The notes beneath the pieces are model-generated. The model saw only the letters and a program-made list of their open reading frames with translations. It ran no database searches and was not told where the DNA came from. This document shows, piece by piece, positions 51,820 to 57,835 of a stretch of DNA of 57,835 nucleotides. Both the position numbers and the translations under genes were made by a program. Source of the stretch: Planotetraspora phitsanulokensis (lineage in GTDB: Bacteria > Actinomycetota > Actinomycetes > Streptosporangiales > Streptosporangiaceae); the NCBI RefSeq assembly GCF_016863295.1, contig NZ_BOOP01000055.1, forward strand, positions 1 to 57,835. The letters run 5' to 3'. The stretch's first letter is position 1. Every line of letters begins with the position of its first letter.

Positions 51820-51845
51820 CCGGAGGCCGGAGGCCGGAGGCCGGA
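51820..51845. repeat. 7-bp tandem repeat CCGGAGG
   Basis: Three full copies and one partial copy, in the 320-bp gap between dagK and helY. The same gap has an unusually AT-rich patch at 51901-51955, just beyond the dagK stop. Otherwise only the helY promoter region is seen there. Confidence 0.7.
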
Positions 51846-51965
51846 CATGCGGATGACCCTGGAGTTCTCGCACTCCCTCAGGCCGCCGCTCACCCGATGA
51901 TCATACCAAGTCGATATTTGGTTCGAATGCAATTATTGATCGGGGGTATTTTTCGACTCGGTCCA

Positions 51966-52886
51966 TCATTCGGCGGGAACGAGGACACGGAGGGCTCCGG
52001 GCACGACGGCGCAGTACACCGGAGCGGAGCCCACCCGCTCTCCGTCGGCGTAGGCGACCACGTCAGGCGCCTCCAGCGTCACGCTCCGGGCGCGCTTGAC
52101 CGTCACACCGGGGTGGTTGAGGTGGCTGCCCCGGTAGACGCGCGGAAACGTACGGAGGAACTCCCCACGGGACATCGCCCCCAGGGTCAGCACGTCGAGC
52201 AGGCCGTCGTCGGGACGGGCGTCGGGGCAGACCCGCATGCCCGCGCCGTACGAGGAGGTGTTGGCGACGGCGACCAGCACGGCCTCCTGTTCGGCGACCT
52301 CACCGTCCAGCGTGATCCTGAAGGGGATCGGCGCCCAGGAGCGCAGTTCCCGCACGAGGGCGACCACGTATTTGGCCATGCCGGGCGGGCGGGTCATCTC
52401 GTTGGCCCGTTCGTTGACGCGGGAGTCGAATCCGCAGGCCATGACCCCGGCGAACCACTCTCCTCCGCCGTCACCGTGACCATCACCGTGGCCTTCGCCG
52501 GTGCTGAGCCTGGCGGCGTCGATCACACGGTGGTGCCCCGCGGTCACGACGTCCGCGGCGGCCATCGGATCGCGGCGGGCGATCCCCAGGGCGCCGGCGA
52601 TGTCGTTGCCGGTTCCCGCCGGGATGATGCCAAGGGGAACGTCTGTTCCGGCGACCGCCTGCAGAGCCAGGTGGACCAGCCCGTCGCCCCCGAAGGCGAC
52701 GAGCGCCTCCGGACCGTCCGCGACGATGGAACGAGCACGCTCGAGGGAGTCCTCCGGCGACGTGCCGACGATCACCGAAACGGGACGCCCGCCCGCCCGC
52801 AACCGCTGGACGACGGGGTCCAGCAGTCGCATCGTGCGGCCGCCTCGGGCGGCGGGGTTCACGAGAACGACGATCTCTCCGGACAT
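51966..52886 (-). CDS. Diacylglycerol kinase family lipid kinase
   Basis: A 306-residue kinase of the YegS/BmrU/DgkB type. It begins IVVLVNPAARGGRT. The nucleotide loop GGDGLVHLALQAV (about 63-75) and IPAGTGNDIAGALG (about 86-99) are diagnostic, and a beta-rich C-terminal domain binds lipid. It phosphorylates diacylglycerol or a related lipid at the membrane. The ATG has TAGGTT 6 nt upstream, consistent with a leaderless promoter separate from tatC. Confidence 0.9.
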   Translation of the reverse strand: MSGEIVVLVNPAARGGRTMRLLDPVVQRLRAGGRPVSVIVGTSPEDSLERARSIVADGPEALVAFGGDGLVHLALQAVAGTDVPLGIIPAGTGNDIAGALGIARRDPMAAADVVTAGHHRVIDAARLSTGEGHGDGHGDGGGEWFAGVMACGFDSRVNERANEMTRPPGMAKYVVALVRELRSWAPIPFRITLDGEVAEQEAVLVAVANTSSYGAGMRVCPDARPDDGLLDVLTLGAMSRGEFLRTFPRVYRGSHLNHPGVTVKRARSVTLEAPDVVAYADGERVGSAPVYCAVVPGALRVLVPAE

Positions 52887-52892
52887 GTCCGG

Positions 52893-52898
52893 AACCTA
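52893..52898 (-). promoter_or_regulatory. -10 element TAGGTT of the lipid kinase gene
   Basis: On the minus strand TAGGTT ends 6 nt before ATG 52886. It directly follows the inverted repeat at 52902-52963. Confidence 0.45.
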
Positions 52899-52901
52899 AT
52901 G

Positions 52902-52963
52902 CAGGAATCCGGCGCGCAACAGCCCCGCTGCCGATCTGTGACAGCGTCTGCGCCGGATTCCTG
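52902..52963 (-). terminator. 14-bp perfect inverted repeat between tatC and the lipid kinase gene
   Basis: CAGGAATCCGGCGC (52902-52915) and its exact complement (52950-52963) enclose 34 bp, starting 3 bp after the tatC stop. It is probably a terminator or processing stem, though the loop is long for an intrinsic terminator. Confidence 0.6.
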
Positions 52964-52966
52964 GAG

Positions 52967-53842
52967 CTACTCCCTCGTGTCGACCGAATCCGCGGAGCCA
53001 GTGGGCGCCGACGGTCCGTCGAGTTCCTCTTCGAGCGCCCGCAACCGCTCCGCCTCGGCCACGTCCTTCTTCTTGTCGTGGAAGTACATGAAGATCTCCG
53101 CGACAAAGAACAGCACCACCATGGGAGCCGAGAGGGCCAGCATGGTGAACGGGTCCTGGCTGGGCGTCGCCACCGCGGCGAAGACGAACAGCAGGAAGAT
53201 GATCATCCGCTGGTGTTTGGACACCACCGAGTACCGCAGCACGCCGATGACGTTGAGGAACACCATGAGCAGCGGCATCAGGAACGAGACGCCGAAGACG
53301 ACGAGCATCAGGATCAGGAACCCGAGATAGTCGTCCACGTTGATGAGCGGGATCGCGTTGCTGGGCACGAAGCTGAACAGGAGGGCGAGCCCTCGGTCCA
53401 TCGTGAGATAGGCCAGCGCGGCACCGGCCGCGAACAGCGGAACCGCCAGGCCGAGGAAGCCCAGCGAGTAACGCCGCTCGTTCTTGTAGAGCCCGGGCGT
53501 GACGAAGGCCCAGATCTGGTACAGCCAGATCGGCGCGCTCACGACCGCGCCGAAGATCATCGCGACCTTGAGGTTGATGAAGAAACCATCCAGCACGCCG
53601 TTGACCACCAGGGTGCAGCTTTCCCCACTGGTGATCCTGTAGGCCGCCGGCAGCCGGCAGAACGGCCCGGTCATGAACCGCCAGATCGGGTCGAAGAACA
53701 TGAACCCGACCACTGTGCCCGCGATCACGGCCAAGAGCATCTTGACCACCCGGTTGCGCAGCTCGCGGACATGGTCCATGAGCGACATCCGGCCGTCGTC
53801 GTCGGTGGGAGACTTCGAGCTCGCCCGCTTCAGCAGCGCCAT
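52967..53842 (-). CDS. tatC: Twin-arginine translocase subunit TatC
   Basis: A 291-residue polytopic protein with six helices, the signal-peptide receptor of the Tat export system. Family landmarks are MSLMDHVRELRNRVVKM near the N-terminus, IWLYQIWAFVTPGLYKNERRY, and LFVFAAVATPSQDPFTM before TM6. The C-terminus is acidic and Ser/Thr-rich. The start at ATG 53842 gives the usual length. It follows tatA in the same orientation, 49 bp away. Confidence 0.96.
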   Translation of the reverse strand: MALLKRASSKSPTDDDGRMSLMDHVRELRNRVVKMLLAVIAGTVVGFMFFDPIWRFMTGPFCRLPAAYRITSGESCTLVVNGVLDGFFINLKVAMIFGAVVSAPIWLYQIWAFVTPGLYKNERRYSLGFLGLAVPLFAAGAALAYLTMDRGLALLFSFVPSNAIPLINVDDYLGFLILMLVVFGVSFLMPLLMVFLNVIGVLRYSVVSKHQRMIIFLLFVFAAVATPSQDPFTMLALSAPMVVLFFVAEIFMYFHDKKKDVAEAERLRALEEELDGPSAPTGSADSVDTRE

Positions 53843-53891
53843 GTCAGTGATCCTGCTCCGGGGGTGGGGGCCAAGGGCAGGGCCCTGACGA

Positions 53892-54221
53892 TCAGCTGGA
53901 CCTCTGGTCGTTCTGCGGCTGCGCGGCGGGCGCACCATTCACCGTGGGCTCGGAGGTGGCCTTGAGGCGGCGGTTCTCCTCCTCCAGGAGGCGCAGGCGC
54001 TCCTCGACCGACGGGCCGGCCGCGGTGACCTGCTGCGGCGGCACGGGCTCGGCCTTGACGACCACCGGCTCGCCGTCCTCCCGCATGCTGGTCGTCTCCT
54101 TCTTGAACAGGCGCAGCGACTGCCCAAGAGCTCTCGCCGTGTCCGGCAACTTCTTGGCTCCGAACAGCAAGATCAAAACCACGCCGATAATGATCAGCTC
54201 AGGCGCACCTAGTCCACCCAT
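53892..54221 (-). CDS. tatA: Twin-arginine translocase subunit TatA
   Basis: A 109-residue pore-forming subunit. One N-terminal TM helix (ELIIIGVVLILLFGAKKLP, with the Phe-Gly hinge) is followed by the amphipathic helix ARALGQSLRLFKKE. The C-terminal tail includes a coiled-coil-like segment (VEERLRLLEEENRRLKA, about 72-88) not found in short TatA proteins. AAGGAA precedes the ATG. No tatB is adjacent, as is usual for actinobacteria where tatB lies elsewhere. Confidence 0.95.
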   Translation of the reverse strand: MGGLGAPELIIIGVVLILLFGAKKLPDTARALGQSLRLFKKETTSMREDGEPVVVKAEPVPPQQVTAAGPSVEERLRLLEEENRRLKATSEPTVNGAPAAQPQNDQRSS

Positions 54222-54327
54222 TATGTTTCCTTAAGCGCAGGGGTCGTTCCTCAAGACCGATCGTACGCGCAACTGGCGGCGCTGTTACCCGCGCCCGTCC
54301 TCGATTGCGCCGATGGCCATGTGGAAT

Positions 54328-54492
54328 TCACCGGGGACGATCGGATGAGGATGCCAGACGCTGCCGGCTGCGGTCGATTTCCCGGGTCAGCCCCCGTGCG
54401 GCGACCAGGACCCGGACGGACAGGAATCCCAGCACGACAAGCCCCGCCATCCCGAGACCCACCGCCGCGAAGATCCAGAACATGCCCGCCAT
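54328..54492 (-). CDS. Small membrane protein between pafC and tatA
   Basis: A 54-residue protein beginning MAGMFWIFAAVG. One TM helix (about 4-27) is followed by a basic cytoplasmic tail (LTREIDRSRQRL). It is read in the same direction as tatA and pafC and sits in the gap between them. Single-TM proteins of this size are easily missed by annotation. The function is unknown; a link to Tat or to the damage response is only positional. Confidence 0.6.
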   Translation of the reverse strand: MAGMFWIFAAVGLGMAGLVVLGFLSVRVLVAARGLTREIDRSRQRLASSSDRPR

Positions 54493-54568
54493 GCTAACGG
54501 GCCTTTCGCCTCCGCGGGCGCACCGCCTCCGGACCGTGACGCCGGCGGGTGACGCCAAGTTGTTGCCG

Positions 54569-55522
54569 TCAGGCCACGGAGTCGTAATTGGCGAGCGCCT
54601 GCTCTGCCGTCTCCCTGACGCGGTCGGCCAGCGACGCCGGCGAGGACACCCGGCCGCTGTCGCCCAGCCGCAGCGCGAGCCGTACGAGCCAGGACTGGTC
54701 GCGCGCACGGAGCGAGACCCGCAGGCGGCCCTCGCCCAGCTCCACGACCTCCTCGCAGGGGTAGTACTCGGCGACCCAGCGGCCCGCGGGCGTGAGCTCC
54801 AGCTCGACCAACTCGTCGCTGTCCGAGGGCCGGAAGACGCCTTCGGTGACGTCCATCGGCTCGGCCTCCGCCGGCGGGTCCGCGGCCACGTCGAGGACCT
54901 CCACGTCGAGGATCCTGTCGAGCCGGAACATCCGCATGGCCTCGGCTCGGTAGCACCAGCCCTCGATGTAGTGGCGGCCGTCGACCATGACGACCCGCAG
55001 CGGGTCGACCTCACGGGGGGTGATCTCGTCACGTCCCGGCACGTAGTAGCGCAGGGACAGCCGCCTGCCCCTGCGGGTCGCGTCGGCGATCACCGAGTGC
55101 GCCCCGGGAGCGGCGCCCACCTCGATCTGAACTTGGCTGCTGACCGTGGCCGCGCCGTCGCCCGCCGCCTGTTCCAGCTTCGCGATCACGCGGGCCAGCA
55201 CGTCGCGGCCTTCGAACTCGGGCAGTTCGTCGAGCATGCGCAGCGCGACGAGCAACGCGCTCGCCTCGTCCACGCCCAGCTTCAGCGGCCGGGCGATCGT
55301 GTCGGCGTTCTCGATCGTGATCTCGCCGCCGTCCCACGACACGTCGATCAGGTCGCCGGGGGTGTGCCCCGGCAGGCCGCACATCCACACGAGCTGGAGA
55401 TCGTCGATGAGCTGCTTCTCGGACAGGCCGAACAGCCGCGCCACCTCCGGCACCTCCGCACCCGGATGCGACATCAGGTACGGCACCAGCGCGAGCAGCC
55501 TCGGCAGCCGGTCGGAACTCAT
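54569..55522 (-). CDS. pafC: WYL-domain regulator PafC
   Basis: A 317-residue regulator with an atypical N-terminal helix-turn-helix (VPEVARLFGLSEKQLIDDL), a WYL domain (about 145-215: LSLRYYVPGRDE, VMVDGRHYIEGWCY, RMFRLDRI) and a WCX extension. With PafB it forms the activator of the LexA-independent DNA-damage response in mycobacteria. GAGAGG lies upstream of the ATG. It is separated by 7 bp from pafB and evidently co-transcribed. Confidence 0.92.
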   Translation of the reverse strand: MSSDRLPRLLALVPYLMSHPGAEVPEVARLFGLSEKQLIDDLQLVWMCGLPGHTPGDLIDVSWDGGEITIENADTIARPLKLGVDEASALLVALRMLDELPEFEGRDVLARVIAKLEQAAGDGAATVSSQVQIEVGAAPGAHSVIADATRRGRRLSLRYYVPGRDEITPREVDPLRVVMVDGRHYIEGWCYRAEAMRMFRLDRILDVEVLDVAADPPAEAEPMDVTEGVFRPSDSDELVELELTPAGRWVAEYYPCEEVVELGEGRLRVSLRARDQSWLVRLALRLGDSGRVSSPASLADRVRETAEQALANYDSVA

Positions 55523-55529
55523 CGAACGC

Positions 55530-56498
55530 TCACCTCTCGCAGTTCGGGTCGCCGGCCGTCTGGAAAGCGCCCTTCAGGCGGCGGATCACGGCCTCCCGGG
55601 CGTCGGGGGGGTCGATGACCTCGGCGTCGGAGCCGAGGCTGGCGATCCACCCGGCCAGCCGCTCGGGGTCGGCGAACGTGACGTCCGCCTCGTCCCACTC
55701 GCCCGGCCCCGTCCGCACCTCGCGGGCGGCGTGCCGGAGGCCGGCGCAGGTGCCCTGCCGCACCTTGATCAGGGCGACCCTCTCGTTGGGCGCCTCCTGG
55801 AAGCCGACCATGGACCGCAGGTCGACGCCCTCGGGGACGGTGACGGCTCCCGGCCGTCCCACGGGCGACACCGGACCGGCGATCCGGCTCAGCCGGAAGA
55901 CCCGGGGCGCGTCGCGGTCACGATCGTGGCCGACGGCGTACCACCGGCCGCCCCGGCTCACCACTCCCCAGGGCTCGACGACCCGGGTGAGGACGGACTC
56001 GCTGCCCGCCGACCGGTAGGCGAAGGTGACCGCGCGGCGGTCCCGTACGGCCTCCCACAGTGCGGGGAAAGCGGGGTCGCGGGTGTCCAGCCGCAACTCG
56101 AGCGGGCTCTCCGCCAGGTCGGCCGGCGCTCCGCCCGCCTGGAGCTTGATCAGAGCGCCGCTGGCCGCCTCCGCGAGGCTGGCCCGCTGCCACACCTGGG
56201 CGGCCAGGCCGATCACCGCGGCCTCGTCCGCCTCCAGGGTGATCTCGGGAAGCTCGTAGGCCTGCCGTACGATCCGGTAGCCGGGATCGTCCTCCCACGG
56301 GTCCCTGTGGACCTCGATGGGGATGCCGATCTCGCGCAGCTCGGTCTTGTCCCGCTCGAACATCCGCTGGAAGGCCTCGTCGTTCTCCGGGTCGTACCCG
56401 GGAACGGCGTGCCGGATCTGCTCGGCGCTCAGCGGCCGCCGCGTCGCGAGCAGGCAGATCACCAGATTGAGCAGCCGCTCGGTCTTCCGCCGCGACAT
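55530..56498 (-). CDS. pafB: WYL-domain regulator PafB
   Basis: A 322-residue partner of PafC. It starts SRRKTERLLNLVICLLATRR with the winged helix-turn-helix characteristic of PafB. The WYL domain spans about 145-215 (AVTFAYRSAG, EPWGVVSRGGRWYAVGHD, RVFRLSRI). ATG 56498 has GGAGGGGAGG upstream; longer reading upstream crosses the divergent DUF3866 gene. It is the first gene of the paf-tat cluster, 39 bp from the divergent start. Confidence 0.94.
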   Translation of the reverse strand: MSRRKTERLLNLVICLLATRRPLSAEQIRHAVPGYDPENDEAFQRMFERDKTELREIGIPIEVHRDPWEDDPGYRIVRQAYELPEITLEADEAAVIGLAAQVWQRASLAEAASGALIKLQAGGAPADLAESPLELRLDTRDPAFPALWEAVRDRRAVTFAYRSAGSESVLTRVVEPWGVVSRGGRWYAVGHDRDRDAPRVFRLSRIAGPVSPVGRPGAVTVPEGVDLRSMVGFQEAPNERVALIKVRQGTCAGLRHAAREVRTGPGEWDEADVTFADPERLAGWIASLGSDAEVIDPPDAREAVIRRLKGAFQTAGDPNCER

Positions 56499-56524
56499 CG
56501 GGCCTCCCCTCCAATCGAGAACGC

Positions 56525-56530
56525 TACCCT
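56525..56530 (+). promoter_or_regulatory. -10 element TACCCT of the DUF3866 gene
   Basis: TACCCT ends 7 nt before GTG 56538, with no Shine-Dalgarno, again consistent with a leaderless message. Confidence 0.45.
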
Positions 56531-56537
56531 TTTCGGC

Positions 56538-57611
56538 GTGATCAGATGGCGCAAGGGCGAGGTGACCAGGATCCGGCGCGAATGGCCGGGGGCCATGGAG
56601 CTGGACGTCACCCTCGACGAGGGACAGTGCCGCGCACTCGCCTACCCCTCGCTGGTGGGACGCCCGGAGCCCGGAGACACCGTGCTTCTCAACACGACCG
56701 CGCTGGCCATGGGCCTCGGTACGGGAGGGTACGCCATGGTGGTGGCCGTTCCCGACCGTTTGCCGGAAGATCCCTCCGGCCCCGGCCACCTGGTCAAGGC
56801 CCGCTACACCCCGTTGCAGGCCACCGTGCTCGGCGCCGACGAGCAGGACTCTCCGTACCACGAGGTCCTGAAGGACGCCGACTCGCTCGACGGCATGCCC
56901 GTCGTGATCGCCGACCTGCACTCGGCCCTGCCCGCGATCCTCTGCGGTTTCTACGCCGCCGCCGGACGGGACGCGCGGGTGGCCTACGTGATGCTCGACG
57001 GAGGGGCGCTGCCCGCCTGGTTCTCGATGTCGTGTGCCGAGCTGCGGACGCGCGACTGGCTGTGCGGCGTCGTGACGGTCGGGCAGGCGTTCGGCGGCGA
57101 CGTCGAGGCGGTCACGCTTCACACGGGCTTGCTCGCCGCCAGGCACGTCCTGAACGCCGACGTCGCGATCGTCACCCAGGGGCCCGGCAATCTGGGCACC
57201 GGCACCCGGTGGGGGTTCTCCGGCGTCTCCGCCGGCGAGGCCGTGAACGCGGCCGCCGTGCTGGCGGGACGGCCCGTGGCCGCGCTCCGCGTCAGCGAAG
57301 GCGACAAGCGGGAGCGGCACATCGGGGTCTCGCATCACTCGCTCACGGCCTACGGCCGGGTCGCGCTGGCCCCCGCCCAGGTCGTCGTGCCGGAGTTGCC
57401 CGATTCGTTCGGCGCGATGGTGCGCGAGCAGGCGGCCCCCCTGGCGGTACGGCACGAGCTCGTGAACGTGCCGATCGACGGTCTCCACGAAGCCCTCCAT
57501 GAATCGCCCGTCCGCCTGTCCACGATGGGCCGCGGCCTGGATGAGGATCTCGCCTACTTTCTGACCTCGGCCGCCGCAGGCAGGCACGCCGCAGCCCTGC
57601 TGGATGCCTAG
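56538..57611 (+). CDS. DUF3866 family protein
   Basis: A 357-residue cytoplasmic protein. It starts VIRWRKGEVTRIRREWPG and contains ALAYPSLVGRPEPGD, ARYTPLQ, VIADLHSALPAI and IVTQGPGNLGTGT, recognised as the DUF3866 family of actinobacteria and firmicutes. No enzymatic motif is established. It is divergent from pafB, a neighbour relationship common in actinobacteria, which hints at a link with the damage response or protein turnover without proving it. Confidence 0.88.
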   Translation: MIRWRKGEVTRIRREWPGAMELDVTLDEGQCRALAYPSLVGRPEPGDTVLLNTTALAMGLGTGGYAMVVAVPDRLPEDPSGPGHLVKARYTPLQATVLGADEQDSPYHEVLKDADSLDGMPVVIADLHSALPAILCGFYAAAGRDARVAYVMLDGGALPAWFSMSCAELRTRDWLCGVVTVGQAFGGDVEAVTLHTGLLAARHVLNADVAIVTQGPGNLGTGTRWGFSGVSAGEAVNAAAVLAGRPVAALRVSEGDKRERHIGVSHHSLTAYGRVALAPAQVVVPELPDSFGAMVREQAAPLAVRHELVNVPIDGLHEALHESPVRLSTMGRGLDEDLAYFLTSAAAGRHAAALLDA

Positions 57612-57694
57612 CTTCCATGCAGGCAGGCTTCGCCGCGTAAGCAGGCTTAGGCGCGCGGGTAGAAGATCATCCCGGGTGACCGCTCCCCCGGCGA

Positions 57695-57835
57695 TCATGT
57701 TCGCGTGGGGTGGTTGATGCGCTGTCCGGTGGTCCGGGCGGTGTAGGTGAAGGCCCAGCGGTCTTTGCCTGCTTTCCGGCGTTGGTAGTGGTGGGGGCGC
57801 CGGTAGCGGACGCGGTTGTGGAACTGGCAGGCGGG
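57695..57835 (-). CDS. C-terminal fragment of an unidentified protein
   Basis: The reading frame enters from the right edge and ends with TGA at 57695-57697; 46 residues are visible. They are very basic, beginning PACQFHNRVRYRRPHHYQRR and then WAFTYTARTTGQRI. The CxxHN spacing recalls the end of some HNH nucleases, but this is too short to assign. The start and most of the gene lie outside the window. Confidence 0.4.
   Translation of the reverse strand, partial: PACQFHNRVRYRRPHHYQRRKAGKDRWAFTYTARTTGQRINHPTRT

Noticed and set aside
54305-55618. A 437-codon plus-strand frame over pafC
   Set aside because: Antisense low-complexity sequence; the minus strand encodes intact PafC and a small membrane protein.
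1-57835. tRNA or rRNA genes
   Set aside because: I inspected the intergenic gaps and saw no cloverleaf-like or ribosomal RNA sequence. A tRNA-scanning program would settle this.

Overview
The window is high-GC, densely packed actinobacterial chromosome. Several features point to a filamentous actinomycete, probably in or near Streptosporangiales: RbpA with a sigma-R type promoter, the pafB-pafC-tatA-tatC-dagK-helY cluster, a TipA-type MerR regulator with its characteristic promoter, the lnt-ppm-fxsA-rbpA neighbourhood, actinobacterial HelR, and many apparently leaderless genes whose -10 hexamer lies 6-8 nt before an ATG or GTG. The genus is an inference. I recognise no prophage or insertion sequence and no tRNA or rRNA gene. 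One stand-alone tyrosine recombinase is present.

Layout. 0-5.6 kb: a small membrane protein with two ribosomal L7/L12-like motifs, an HSL-type esterase abutting a tyrosine recombinase, a secreted repeat protein, a TipAL-like regulator and a HAD hydrolase. 5.5-11.7 kb: purB with a coupled GNAT gene, then a large RND exporter divergent from a MarR regulator. 11.7-20.3 kb: metabolic and regulatory genes (two SDRs, PPOX protein, aldo/keto reductase, WYL regulator, DeoR regulator, MFS and TauE/SafE transporters) and a membrane-anchored degenerate kinase-like protein. 20.6-23.6 kb: a moxR-DUF58-VWA operon. 23.6-27.6 kb: two methyltransferases, a glycerophosphodiesterase, a UMF1 transporter and rbpA. 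27.8-33.6 kb, minus strand: fxsA, ppm, lnt and helR. 34.1-41.0 kb: a sugar operon in the order ROK regulator, ABC binding protein, two permeases, GH4 glycosidase, BadF-type sugar kinase. 41-48.9 kb: Lrp regulator, hydrolase, acyl-CoA dehydrogenase, M24 peptidase, PAS/SpoIIE phosphatase, 5'-3' exonuclease and RNB ribonuclease. 48.9-57.6 kb: the pafBC-tat-helY cluster with DUF3866 divergent from pafB. A gene fragment runs off the right edge.

How the genes work together. The sugar operon looks like a complete import-phosphorylate-cleave module that lacks only its ATPase. A perfect ROK operator sits at the predicted transcription start of its regulator. RbpA and HelR both act on RNA polymerase and lie about 4 kb apart. 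The tat genes are embedded in a DNA-damage (PafBC) and RNA-helicase cluster, as in mycobacteria.

The most unusual signal is non-coding. A repeat family with an exact 53-bp period occurs in two intergenic regions (16262-16380 and 33699-33998). Its 19-bp box is close to GTGATCATGCACAGATTCG, followed 14 bp later by a SACCTGC box. The second array switches orientation in the middle. Other non-coding signals are a 16-bp direct repeat flanking the WYL regulator gene, an 11-bp six-copy tandem repeat before the aldo/keto reductase, a four-copy ATCAGCAC array before the SpoIIE phosphatase, and a tipA-like promoter.
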